A stretch of DNA of 64,000 bases from Sialis fuliginosa (GCA_961205875.1 OY540821.1:6820001-6884000), one strand, 5' to 3'; counted from the stretch's first letter, positions 23,886 through 39,100 are shown. The notes: generated from the sequence alone by a model not told the origin. Made by a program: numbers and translations.

Positions 23886-24107
23886 GTGATATATGTTTTA
23901 TTGTAACCATGCAAGAATATGTTAAAAAAATAAATAAATAATATTATTTTTATAGGTTTTAAAAATAAATACAAGAATGCAACTAAAAATTAGCTAATAG
24001 GTATATGTTTATATTTCGTAAATATAACTATTTCAAAGAGTCAAATTAAACAATAATAATAATTTGTTATTAAAAGTAAAAAAAAAAAACATAAAAAATA
24101 AACAAAA

Positions 24108-27100
24108 ATGGCTTCAATGCCAGATGACCTGGATAATTTGATGGGATTGTTAGGTAAGATTGTTTTTTGTTTTTTATTCTATTTTATTTACTAAAACATA
24201 TGAAAAAACAACTGATCAAATAATTAAATTTAAACTTATAAGTATATGAACAACTCAGTTGTCATTAAAACTAGGTCCACTTTGGTACCAAATTTCTTGA
24301 GTAGATACTTGTTTTATACATCACTAGCGTGCTTCGCAGAATTATTGTTGATTTTCGAAAAATATAGTTGAAAAAATATAGATTTTTTTACTCTACACAA
24401 TTCTTTACAACATTATTTTGTTCAATGTTTAACGAAATAAATACATAAAATATGTTTATGTTTACATGTAAATACACATATACATATAAATGGCCCAAAA
24501 ATAAATTGAACGCAATCGTTGCAATAATAACTTAACCTGATTAATATTTTTTAACCTGTTTTATATTTTACGACTTACTACAACACAGTGGAATTTCGCG
24601 TACCTACATTTAACTATACCAAGGGCAGTCAACTCAATTTGTAATGTCATCTACTTTTTTCTCCAAAATGTAGTCGCCACCTACCATATATGTATATAGG
24701 TACTTGAATTTCGTTGCACATTATTAAAATTACAGAAAAAAACAAAATTAAAATTTAAAACTAGCGCATTGGACCCTTGTAATTTTCCTCGTGAAATACT
24801 CTATCCATTAGTGAAAACCGGAATAAAATCCGTTCAGTAGTTACTGAATCTATAAGCCTCATACATATGGAACAGTTATTTATATGGGGAAATCCACAGA
24901 ACGTGGCCGCATTAGCTTTAAATTAAAATACTCAAATGCTTCTTCAAAATGGAACATTGAACGCACACTCTTCTATGTCGTCTCAAAATCTTCGTAACAA
25001 AGAGAAGAATAATTGGTCTCAATTTCAGGAGTGTGCTTCGGATGTTCCAAAAGTTACAGCAAATAAACCAAATAAAAAACGCTGAAATTGCCGTTCGCTG
25101 GATAAAACAATCGCGCATATGAAATGTAAGAGGTGTGCGCCTTTGAAACTCCGGGAAAAGGTTCATTGTACCAAAAAACATGTCCAGTAAAAATTTCAGA
25201 TTCATTGGGTTGAATCTGAGAAAATTGCGGTGGTATGAATTTTTCTTTTTTTAAAAGTTTCATTCTGAAAACGTGAAAATAACCGATTTTTCAATGCAAA
25301 TTGTGCTGCAGTTTTTATATGAATCAAGCAATCGACTTGTAACTCCATGTTTACATCCACAATAAAGTATACTTTGAGTTCGTGTACTAATGGGTGAGTA
25401 ATATACATTCCCACACGCGCACTATTGCCGTTCCCCAAAGCGGCCACGTTCTGTGGATTTGCCCATATATGTATACCATATAATAGGTATAATAGTATAC
25501 ACTGCTTGTCACAATTAGTGGGGCACTTTTTCAATGTAACACAGTTTTGTTAAAAATTGTCATATTAATATGAAAATTCAGAAAAATCATTATTGTGGTA
25601 TTGTTTCAAAGCCCAAAGAGTAACAACTTTTTGCGTGCTTCGATATCAGGTGTACAACCCTTGGAGGGGTGAAAAATGGAAAATGGCAATTTCAAGTATT
25701 GAAAAAAAAGTTTAAAAACTGTTAATTCCAAGATAACGATAAAATTCACATTAATTTTTATATGTAGAACTTATTTGAACCCTTAAGGTATAAAGTATTT
25801 TTTTTAATTAAAATTTAATTCTATTTACCACCTGTTATCATCCCCCAAGTTTAGGAAAATATGAAAGAATTTTTAAAAATCTTCATGGGTTGTTTTAACG
25901 ATATAGGGGAAAGTATGGTATATTGGACCACCCTTATATCTCGAAAAGTAGTTTTCTGATTTCTTAAATGGCAACACCGTGCGATAGGCGCTTAACTTTA
26001 TTGCATATCGGCTATATTGTTTTCCTTGGCATGTTGAATGTTAGTGTTTTGTTTCCGCAAATGTAAATAAATGATTTTTGATGTAATTTTGAGTGATTCG
26101 TGCTAAGGGTGTAGTTAATACAAAGGTTAATACAGCGTTTTTAATTTATAGTTTGCAGCAGTAATTTATCAACAATTAACTGGCATGGATTGATTGGCGG
26201 TTTTGATAGGTTATATTTTAGTTCGATTTTTTTTCTCACTTTTCGCACTGTTGGTTGAAATGGACCGCACGTGGAATCATGAAACTTATACCAATAATCC
26301 TGACATATATGATGATTGTCTTTCTTGAATAATTTAAATGAAATAATGTAACGAGGCTGATTTTTTACAGTTTTTTGTTTTAATACTTATGATAAATAAT
26401 TGTTTGATAGTCTGTAATTCATAAATATATATATATTATATTTTGTTTACAGGTATATTTTAGTTAAGCAACCCCGTGGTCCAATTTACAGTACCGGTTG
26501 GTTAAATTAAAAAAGCTCCGATCTCACATTTTGTTGATTTCTGTCGAGTTTATAGTAATTATGTTGATTAATACTTAATAAAAATAAAATCTATAAACTG
26601 CTGTTTCATTTCATAAAAAAATAATTTGTCTAAACCTGAAACTAGTATACCAAATAAAGTGGTCCAAATTAACCGACTTTCCCCTATATTATTGTTATAT
26701 ATATATATTAAGTTGTATGCATTCGTTAAAAAATGTGATACTATAAATAATAAATAATGAATATTGATTGAAGATTGAAAAAATGTACATACTTACATTA
26801 GAAATAGGTAACCTATATTCTTCAAAAGATACTAGTTATTTCTTGTTTGTTTACTGATTCTGAAACAAATCAGTTTAAGTGCTTTAGATATGTAACTTAC
26901 AGTTAGACCAGTGTTTCATCTAACATTTTTATATACATAGTACAGTATGAAAAACATATTTTTAATTATTAAACAGGGTACCGAATTATGTTATGTTGTC
27001 TATAGATTTTATCTGTGTAGCATGGCCCCCATATATTGTGGGGCATTGGGCTATGATTTTCGATGTGCTAAGAAAATTCAAAAATGTTTGACGACCAAAA

Positions 27101-30100
27101 AAATCTCGATAACTTGCCGCGCCAGGTCCTCTTAGCCCAGAACCTTGTCAGCCCCTTTTTGTAGGGGCCATATTGTGTAGATACTATATTGCTAGAATCC
27201 ATAGAAAACATAATACAGTTGTCACCTATATACTAGAAATACTTTCAGTAAATTTTCGGACTTTTGTTCACGTTGTCGTATTTTCTTACTTAATACTTAA
27301 CGTTTCGACTATCATATCTTCTTCAGAAGTGTTTATGAAACACTTCTGACATGGTGGACAAGCCATGAAAGCCTACAGAAGAAGAAGATTTTGGTTTGCT
27401 TTTGTACGACTAATAGGTAACCAAAATATAAAGATTCTGCAACCCACTAAAATGATAAAAAAAATAGATAAATATGATCCAAGGTAGTGGAATAAGTGTA
27501 AGGCGCTAGGAGTAACCTCCCCCCTGCATCTTAAAGTGTCAAATAGTAAATTTTATATTTTTTATCAACAAAAATTGAATAATAGTATTTAAATTATCAA
27601 ATCTCCCCTTCCCCATCTGAAGTAAAAATGTTCCCCAGAAATGACGATTCTCAGATTGAAAAATGCCGGGTTTATATTTATTTTTAGGACCTTATGATAC
27701 AAGATATATACTTTTTATACATAGAGTTTAATCTTATCGAAAAAAATATTAATAACCACTTTCGACAATTTCTGAGTTATCTTTTTTAACACAAGTATAG
27801 TTAAGTGGTATTCAGATATTCAAATGAGAGTTGTTGAGAAATTATCAATTTTAATACTTTTACAAATTAATTTAAGTTGAATTTAAAAATATATGTCTTT
27901 GATAAAGATCTTTTTATTTTTATAAGAAAAATATAATCTTAACTCTCAGAATTCAAGATATACAATAATATCTCACAATAACGACGCTCTTGAATCTCTA
28001 AATTGTACTCCCTCTGTTCCGAAATACTGTTTCGATTTGCATTCAACATAAAGAATTATTGAAAATAAATTATGTATTTCGGAACAAAGGGAGTATTTAA
28101 AATTGTCAATTTCTATTTTTCAGTTGTATATCATATACTGTACCTACTAAATATATATTTAAAGATAAACATTGTGTACATTTCTCTTTCTATCAGTGTT
28201 TTATAGTTAGTGTTATTGCACACTTAATACTTATAGTACATAGTACGTAGTTTCGCTTGCAGAAAGGCATAAAAAAGCCTTAATTCACTTACCGACGTTT
28301 TTCACTAAACGGCGAGGGTCCGGTCTCAACTACGCCATTATTGCGAGGTGCTACTATAAATGTTTATTTGGAAATAATTGAAATTTGATTATATTCATAT
28401 TTATATAATAAAATTTTTATTAACATATTTTTTAACTGATATGTAGTAATAATTAAAAAATACCCAATAACATTTTATTATTGTTATGTAATGTATTTTA
28501 TTACAAGACATCGCAGTTCAAAGGTTAAAACATAAAATTTTACCTAAAAAGATAATTATATTCAAAATTTCTCTATTTAATAAATAAAAATATACTATAT
28601 ACACAGTATTTTTTGATAGTTAATATATTTATCACATTATAATTGTAAGTATGTTAGGGTTCTTATATAAGTATATACTAAAAACGCAATTTTTGCGTTA
28701 CTCCTCCCTCATCTCATCTCGAAAAAAAATCGGATACTTCCTTATGAAGATATCTTCAATCACAGATCTATACAGAGTACATATATATGAGCTCATTCTA
28801 TGCATTTAACGACCATAACACGACAGTGTGTTTTTTTTTATTCGGGTTTTTGTAAGGGAATATTTTACAACTAACATTGTGTTATGGTGACTTATATTAT
28901 AAGTAATTGAATGCTCTACAAAAAAGATTCTATAAAATTTTCACATTTTTGAAATGTCACCCCTCCCCCTTACTAACGATTTTGATGATTTTGAAGTGGG
29001 ACCGTCCCCAAGCCAGACCCAACCAACCAACCAAGTTTAATATATATCGGTACAGTAGTTCATGAGTTATGCGTGTGACAAGGAATCAGGGAACAAACAC
29101 TGCCTTGACCTTAAACGGAAAGATCAAGTTAAAGTTTTGAAATTGGAGAACAATTTTTTTCTCATTTTAAAACGATCACAAAGCTTCTCGTATCTTCGAT
29201 ATGGCGAGGAAGCAATACAAATACCACACGGACGAAGTCGCGGGTAACAACTATTTTTTACATATTATGTTAATACAGAATGCGCAATATATTTATTTAT
29301 AAGAAAGAAGAGCTGATTTTTCCTTATTAAAAATATGCATATAAATTATGATTAAGTTTTAACTGGTTTTGAAATAAATATGTCTACAAATATGTTTTAT
29401 TTGATTATAATTAAGTACATAGACTTTATTCAATTGATTTGTATTTGGATCAACAATTTAAAATGGAATGGCGTAATAGTAATAATAACGTTGATTTATT
29501 ATAAACAGTGGCGGGCTACGAAAGTTTACATTACATTAAAATAAATAAGTACTACCTACATCTGCTGGCAAGTATCGTTAGTGAATTTTTCAAAGAAAAA
29601 TTAGCTTTTGCTATTTTATAAAGAAAAATCTTAATATGAAATATTTTTAATTTCAATATTTAAGTTTTATAGAAAAAATATAAGTTTTGAAGAAAAAATA
29701 TTTTCTCGGAATGTTAAATTGAAATTTGGGAAAATTTTTACTTCTGTGAAAATATGCGATATTTAATTTAAAATAACAATATTACGAAAACTATATTTAA
29801 TTATTTTTTTAAATATTTACTAACATGATTTTATTAGTCCGGTATTAAAAAGGAGTTAGCAAAATTTGCTAGCTAGCAATTACTTTCAAATGAAGTATTA
29901 ATTCTGTACTAGTATCTATGGATTAACTATGGAATTTAGAGCAGTGACACTTCAACTAATTGTAACACAGTTGACATTTTTCACCGTACAAAATAATTTT
30001 CATAACATCACCACTGTTTTAATACCGTTGGTATTTACCTACAACGCGTGCGCGAAACTTGTCAAAGTCATCAACAAACTCCAAAAGAACTGTCATATAA

Positions 30101-33100
30101 GTTTGATATCTCATTTGAAAGTGCTTGCTAGCTAGCAAATTTGCTAGCTCCTTTATAATACCGCACATAAGAATTAAAAATAGTTTATACTTATTAATTA
30201 TAGGGTCATTCGCTTTTTAATTTTATCCCGTCTTTAAAAAGTGAAAACAGCAACTGTTTTGTCTTTTTGAGCACTTGTTAATGATTACAAAATGATAAGT
30301 ACTACGACACAAAAGATATAAAAGAAAGAATCGTCAAATTTGAAACAATGTAAAGCAGTTGCTATGATAATATAATTATTAATAAATAAATTATACTAAT
30401 AATTAGTACAAATGTCCACCATTTTAACACCTATTGACCGATTGCCATCAAATCACACTGTAAGACAGTTAAATTTATATAGATTAATATTCAGAAACGG
30501 TAATTATCAAATATCAACACATATTTCTAATTCAGTACATTTAATTAAAAATTTGCCATTACTGGGGTCTTAGCCAAAACTGGTGCCACTACCTTACCTA
30601 CCCATTAAATTTATAAAATATCTTATCCCACGTTTAACTATGATGTTTGGCTTCTAGAGGACATAAATATTTCTTCTTCTGATTATAATTTATGTATTTT
30701 TTAAACAATCTATCAAGTTAATAGGTATTGATGGTATTGTACATAAAATTACTTGACTTTAGTTCACCCCCTTTGTTTATATGCATAAGCCACCATTGTA
30801 TACAGTAACATATTGAACAATATTGATAGATTATTAATTCGTACTGTCAAGTATTTACATCAGTGAAGGTTCTATTAATATAAACCAATAAATTTGTCCT
30901 CATTAATGATTTGTTTTCATTCATGTTTTTGTATATCTATATTTCTTTATTTACGCACAAGACTCAAGTCTTCTGCGGTCTATGAATTTCTGAATTTAAA
31001 AGTATAATATTTTATTATAAAATAAGATCAGCAAATGAAATATCGGTATGGAGAACCATACATGACTTCCATGTTCTTTCTATCTTTTCAAATAATTTTT
31101 AAATATAAATTAAAAAGAATATATTTTATTAATATAAATTTCGAATATTTCCAAAACCCCTAATCCGATTAGCACCAAATAGGTCTGGAGACAATCATTT
31201 TCCCCAAAAATAATTCAGATCGGTGCATTTTTACGGTAGTTATCGTGAACGAAAAAAAATCTACATCCTGACACACAGACACACGCACAGCCGCCATGCG
31301 GAAATTAACTTTTCTTTACGTTTTGAAGTTAGTACAATCAGAATTTGTCATTTTCTCGGACACAATTTTTCGATGGTATTACAATACTTCCATTTCTTTC
31401 AGAACATGGAAGTAAAATGTATTTTTTTGTAATTTTCTGAAAAATTAAGTCGAAATTAAAAAAAAATTGACGAATATAAACTTCCGTTTCCGGCTGTAAG
31501 ATCGTTTTAAAAAATCAATTATATAATTTTATATATAAAAAATGTCGCTCTTCGGTGTTTTGTCGTTTTTGAGTTACAGCGTCTACAGATAGACAGACCG
31601 ACATACAGACATCATGGCGAAAATAGTTCATATGAAGTTTTGCTATTGTTAATTTTTTTACATTCGTTGTAATCATCCGGTGTTTAATTGAATGATTGCA
31701 TATTAATTAAAATCAGTCAATAGTAAAGAAAGTAAATTAGAATTGTATCTATTTACTCATATGTGTAATATTTATATGTAACTAACGTAACACCTAATAA
31801 ACTTCATAAGAATTGTGATTAAATGAATTAGAGCGGATCTGAAGTTTTTATATGTACTTCAAGGACATATACGAGTATACCTAATATTTGCAACGGTTTT
31901 CTTACGGAAATATAAAAAAATAATTATTTTATTGAATTTAAACTTTCTATGTATGTACTAATTTTATCGAATTGCGAATGTCGACATCGAATATTATTGA
32001 TCTAATGTCGCGACTCGCGTCGTTCAGATGACGAATCGATTAAATTATTAAATGCACACAAAACTAGTGCAAAAAAATCAATGTTTTGTTATTATATTAT
32101 TTTTAATAATAAATTTATTTATTTATAATTATTATGAATAATTTTAAATTCAAATCTAAGTAGGTACATTAATTTGTATAAACTCACAAGGATGATTCAA
32201 ATTCTTTTCAATCGGCGACTCAACCCTCGTGTTAATAATTGCAACTTAATTTGTTACAATTATTGTACATCAAAATAAAATAACAATAAGTACTACATTG
32301 TTTGAAAAGTCTTTGGTCTGACATACAAATGGCGACATAAACAACTAGAATACTGTCAAAATTTCATTTAATTTCATGTACTCTTATTCAAGTTACAGCC
32401 TTCGAAGTGATATTACTTTTGTTATTTTTTTAATCATGGAAAAAAGTGAATTTCGTGTTTTGATTAAACATTGTTTTTTGTTGGGAAAAAATACCTTCCA
32501 AACAAAGGAATAGCTTGATAAGTGTTACGGCACATCTGCCCCAGCTAATTCAACCGTAAAATATTGGTTTGCTGAGTTTCATCATCACCGTATGAGCACA
32601 AATAATGCACCACGTTCAGGAAGGCCAAATGAGGCAGTTACTCCAGAAAACATTTGAAAAATTCGTGAAATTGTGTTGAATGATCGCAAAGTGAAAGTGA
32701 GTGAACTAGTTAACACCATAGGCATCTCAAAGAAACGTGTTGGTACCGCTTTTTTTAACAATTGACCAAAAAGATGAACGTATTCGACTTTCGAAACAAA
32801 ATTTGGCACTCTTTCACCGCAATAAGAAGGATTTTTTCATGCGATTTGTGACAATGGATGAAAAATGGATCTATTACTACACACCGAAGTCCAATCGGCA
32901 GTCAGCAGAATGGTTATTGTCTGTTGAAAGCCGTCCGAAACGCCCAAAAACACAACAGTCGGCCGGTAAAGTTCTTGCTAGTATTTTTTTGGATGCACAT
33001 GATATAATATTCATTGACTACCTTTAACATGGTAGAACAATCAACAAAGAATATTACTGTGCGTTATTGGATCGATTGGACGATTAAGTCAAGACAAAAC

Positions 33101-36100
33101 GGCGGTAAATGGTGAAAAAAAAGCTGTTTCTCCAAGACATTGCACCATCTCACAAGGCTCACGTTACGACCGATAAATTGAAGGAATTGCGCTATGAATT
33201 GGTTCCACATCCACCGTATTCTCCTGATCTGACCCCCAGCAACTACTACCTTTTTCCTAAATTTAAAATGTGACTCTGTGGCAAAATATTTTACTCTAAT
33301 GAAGAGGTCGAGTTGGAAACAAACGCCTATTTTGAGGGACTTGACGCGAACCACTATAAGACCAGTATGGAAATGCTAGAAGACCGTTGGAACAAGTGCA
33401 TTACTCTAGATTCTAGATGGAGATTATGTCGAAGAATAAAAGAGTTTTTTCATTGCTAGGCCAAAGACTTTTCAGCCCATTAGTAGTATGTCCGATCCTC
33501 AGATAATTTTTTTGTTGATTATAAATTAACTCCCAGCATTATGAAAATTATTTCAAGAGCTGCGATACATAGTTGTAGAATAGAAATGAATTGTTATGCA
33601 CTGTTGCGGTTTTTAAATTCACTAAATACATATCTTATGTAAATGTTGTATGAATATGCAATTGTTATAGAGGAACAGATACAAAAGTGTCAAAGTTCAG
33701 ATTTGTGAGAAAATGTTTATAATTATTTTATATTGAATAAAAACCATGAATAATTATATTAAGATTTTTTTATTAAACTTATGGAGGATATTTCAAATGC
33801 ATAACTATTCGGAAGTAATAAATTCTGTGGTAGTTATAGTAATATAGCCCTCAGTTCTCACCTCGAACTCTAAAGATATCATTTGAAAGGTATTGACTTA
33901 AAGTTGTTTTTTTTTTCTTCACAAATTTGCTGTCGGCAGGCTTGATCCCAGTCAGTAGAATCGTAGTGTGTTGTGGTTGTTGGTGTTTGTGGGTGTTTTG
34001 GGTGTATGACTGGGACACAAGAAAGATGGGAAGTTTGCTGATGGGCCGATCATCGCAGGTTTAGACGAACTGAGAGGCTTGGAGTTCCGGAAATGGGTTG
34101 TGGGTCTGGTTCTGTAGTTACCATTTTTTTATCTTTTATAAATTTTAGCCACTACAATATTAATTTTAATATACTTTTGCATTTAGTTTTTTATTTATAT
34201 TTATTTGCATTTGGATACTAAAGTGCATATACATTAATTTTAAATTACTTTCTAGAAAACCAAAAAACCAGCTTCATTTATATTTTTATAAGCATCAACC
34301 TCGAGTTAAACACTTTTGCTTCTGGATCTATCAACAAATAAATATTAGTATTGAAATTAATAAAAATACTACGCACTTTATGTTTACTAAAATGATTTAA
34401 TTAAATATGTCTAAAAATAAAGATAAACATATTTCAAAATTCAGACGTGTTGTATTTTTAAATAAACATAATTTTTCACACTTACAATTTTCTGAGACAT
34501 GCTAATGCTTTTTCTATATTTATTATTTTATCGATGCATTTTCATGTGTATAGAAAACACAAATAAAAATATGAATATCGATTAGCTAGTTAAACTATAG
34601 GCTTTGCCTATTTGTTTGTCTATCCTTTTTTCATAGGTAAGTAATATAATCCATTTTGATAGTTTTTAGACTTTTGCCTGTTTATTCAACTTAAAACACA
34701 AAAACTACTGAACTGATTTCGATGAAATTTCCACTAGAAACCTCAACAGTTTATATTGAATTTTGAATAATTTGGTCAAGCGCGTATCAAGAAAATTTTA
34801 CAATTGATATTTCCTAATAAAAATGTTAAAAAAAGGATATTAACCCTGGTAGGATTGTGGTAGTAAAATTTTTAGAGGAGTCAGTTGCATGGGAATTTAT
34901 CGATTTTTAAAAACACGCAGGCAAAGGCGCGGAGTTATTCTAGTTATTTTATAATAACCAATTTTTCGGTATACAAAGTAGCCTATGTCCTTTCTCATGA
35001 TGCACGTTATCTCTCTGCCAAATTTCACCAAGATCGGTTCAGTGGTTGAGTCGTAAAAAGGTAACAAACACTTTCGCATTTATATAATATTAGAATGGAT
35101 AACTGGAACTTTTATTAACCAAGAAGCCCTTAGGAATATATACATAACATTATCAAATAATTACATAAAGATATGCCCATATCATATTTTTGTTTAATTA
35201 TATTTTGACAGTAGGTTATCAATTTCATAAACAAAGTGGGTGACATTTGATCTTACGCTAATGGACGGTTACTAATTTAATAGTTTTTTTCATTACTTGA
35301 ATAATACTAGTATTGCAGGCAATTAATTCATTGACATCAATAGCGCAAATTAAGCTAATAAAGAGAATACATTCTTGTTAAGGTTACACTTTTTTAAACT
35401 CTTTACTGATAGCAATTAAGACTAGGGAAATTTTTCAAGTGATAGCTAGAGGGGGTCAAGGGTAGTAAGAAAAAAATTACTTTAGCTGCGGTAAAAAGGT
35501 TTAAGGGGGTGAAATACCCCAATGAAAATGTGCAAAATAGTCGTATTTCAAATAACTCAGAAACTAATGAAGATAAAAATAAATCTGTAGTACAAAATTT
35601 TCATGATTATAAAATAACCAGGCGCGTACTGATAAAAATGTCGAATTAATATTTTTAAATAAAATTGTATGATAATTACATCGTTTTTATTTAATTTGTT
35701 CAATAATTAACTACCTTTGATGAATTTAGCAAGAGGAAGCACTGTGCATTTAATTGGCAGATGTTTTTATACAGTTTTCTATTTCTCCATTTACGCGTTT
35801 TGTTACAATTAACCGCTTAAATGGATGGATTACTGTAATTAAAAAAATGTTAACAATATAATACCTTGAATTGTTTTACAACTTTATTAATTTTATAATA
35901 TTTTTTAACATAGAATTTTTTAAATATTTTTTAAGTAAACCTAAAAATCATACAGACCTCAGGTGTATGATAGGTACCTGGTGGTATGTATATACCATTT
36001 AACTTTCATGACTTACCTATATGATATATGTGCTAAAAATGATTTTGGTATACTTTGTATACTTATTTTTGAAGTCAAAGTAAACGTACGACCTAAATTT

Positions 36101-39100
36101 TTTTGTTTGTGAAATTTCAGGAGACTTTGGCAAGTATCAACTATGGCAATTCATCCTACACATACTAGCTGCAGTGACCGCTGGAATGCATATGTTATCT
36201 CTAGTCACCGTAGCTGCAATACCAGAACACAGGTGAGTCCATAGGTGCACTAAGAGAAGGGTAGTATATCGTTACTATAGTTAAAATAATGAATAGAGTC
36301 CTATAACGAATTAAGGGACCACATATATTTGATGTAATGTATTTATTGATTTAAATAAAAATACCGCCCTCTTAATAGAGTTGTTTAGAAAGGTAAGATC
36401 AAATCAAAATCTATGTATTACTGTAAAAACTAAACAAAAAGATTTTAACTTTTAATTTACTAAAGCAATTATTAAATATAATATAATAACTACTAAATTT
36501 TCGAGTTGTTTTCCACGTTGTCGTATTTTCTTACTTGACGTTCCGACTCTTATGTCGTTATTTAATTCATACGAGGGAGGGTTGCTCTTTATATTTCTGA
36601 CCTAAAAAACGAATATTGATGATCGAAATTGGTTTTATTGTTTTTCAAAATATTCTCCATGAAGATCAATACACTTTTGCATGCGTTTAAACCAATTTTC
36701 GAAGCACTTTTTCCACTCCGATTGAGGTAAACCTTCTTATGAGCGTTACTAATGCCCAAAAATGACTCAATCTTGATTTATCAGTTCACGCACAGCATCG
36801 ATGTTTTTTAGTACAACCGATTTTGGACGACCTTCACGGAATTCGTCTTGGAGCGAACATCGGCCACGATTGAATTCGTTATACCAGTTTTTTACAATGC
36901 TGTAGGATGGTGCTTCATCACCGTATAAAGAATTTAGTTCATCAATACACTCTTGTCTTGATAATCCACGTCGAAAGTTATAAAAAATAATCGCACGAAA
37001 ATGTTCACGAGTTAATTCCATTCTTTGCCCGAGATGACTTTTTCAAGTAACTGTAAACAATACAAATCGCGCTCAATTTACAAAATGTTCTGAAGAAAGT
37101 TATATTCAATAATGTCTAGTTTCCAATGGAAACGACAGATAGCACCTGGCAACACTCAATGTTGCCAAGGCCAGAAATATAAATAGCAACCCTCGTACAT
37201 CGGCAACTTTGCATTTGGTCTACACAATTTTTATGGCTATACCACTGTTCAGATAAGAAATATATCCCAAGCATTATTTGATTTAACATGTTATCTGGTT
37301 CTGGTCAATACCTACACTGATTTCACTAATTTATTGTGACTTTTTATTTCTTACAATTATAATGGAATTATGAAATACTGGCTATCTCATAAAAAACATA
37401 TGATAATAAAAAATTTATCGACTTTCTTAATCTGAATAATAAAATATAAATATTATTATTTAATACGGTTTATTTTACGTATAGTTAGATGGGTTCATCG
37501 ATATTATTGATTCTTATTGTACAAATAATTTTACGAATATAAAAATTAATACGTATTATGGCTACAATAACTCATACTAAGAGTTCGAACAACCCGATAC
37601 ATAATTGAATTTTTGAATAAATCGCCTCACCGCCGATTTGGCTAAAAACGCTGTCATAACTTTAACTGGAGTAAGTACTTCTGTAATAACCTAAAATGGC
37701 TTTCTATAAAAATTATCTATAATGTGAGGCAGAGGTCACTAACCTTTTTTGGTACATGCACAAGATAAGGTCAAAAATAATCAAAGGGTAGATATAATCT
37801 TCTTGGGGGCAGGATTCGTAATTATCAAAATTAGAAATCTGTGAATCTTAACGTGACTTCCAGTACCATAGAAAAGCCCCCCCCCCCCCCCCCGCCCCCG
37901 TTACTTCTCTAGTTGCCAGAGTTTTTCCCGATATTATAAATTTGCTTGAGTGCAAAAGCAAATTAGCTTCCAGCTAACGCTATCTGCTAGGTATTAAATA
38001 TTAATGACAACACACAGATGTAGCGAATGAAATCGTACATATGATAACCTTGACGGATGCGCGATAAGTATAATCAGTGACTTAAAATAAGTGCTGCCAA
38101 GTGTACCTCATAAATTTACATTTTTATACATTTATTACCACTGCTTTAAAATATCTATCAATATCATTACAATTTGACACCTAGCAGATAGCGTTCGCTG
38201 GAAGCTAATTTGCATTTGCACTCAAGCAAAATCTTTACAATACCGTGTATTTATTAAAGATGAAACGGATAGTTTTTTGGCCGGATACCGAATACTGAAT
38301 ACCCGACGATCTGTAAGGCCGGATATCCGCCATCCGAATATACGCTTGTTACCGACAAATGCCGAAAATTTAGTCTTTATTCACCACAATTTATCACTCA
38401 TTCATTTTGAGTATTAATTTAATGCTCAAAATTAACTAGTAGAAAAATTGTGTTGTGGAGTATTAATTAATAAGCAAAATTAATTAGTCGTTAATTATTA
38501 CCCTTGTTCTTCTTCTATCAAGTGAAGAAAATTGAAAATTAATTGTGATTAAATTTCTTATTTTAATAAAATTCGTTATTTTACAAGTCAATTTTGTATT
38601 ATTTACCTCACAAATATTTTTTTCTTGGTTTTCAAATAAAAAATTGTAGTTTTTAAATATCCGGTATTCGGCCCGATAATGCGTTACTATCCGATATTCA
38701 ACCGGATAACAAAATAAGGCCGGATACCGAATAGTTACCGGATATCCGTTTCATCTCTAGTATTTATGTAATTTTTTTGATTTTCACAGATGTTTCATCC
38801 CCGAAATCGACAACTCAACAACAGCCAATGTTATCCAAAACCCTTACATCAACAATGAAATAAAAGATACCATTTACTCCCTCATCCCCCAAACTCCCTC
38901 TGGGTCTCTATCATCATGTTACCGATACTCCTCACCGGTTTATTCAGATTTAATGAACTACACAGCATCCAACTGGAGCTCATTGGAATTCAACGCCAGC
39001 TCTTTGGAGCTGGACCAAAACCTGACCGAATGCTCATCTTGGGTATACGATACCACATATCACGTGTCTTCCAGAGCGATAGAATGGGACTTTGTCTGTG

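Noticed and set aside
24918-25534. Overlapping minus-strand frames as a host gene
   Set aside because: They lie wholly within or across an element with inverted ends and a TATA duplication, with no start, splice sites or family match.
37877-37902. Long C run
   Set aside because: Simple homopolymer, prone to sequencing error; nothing functional can be claimed.
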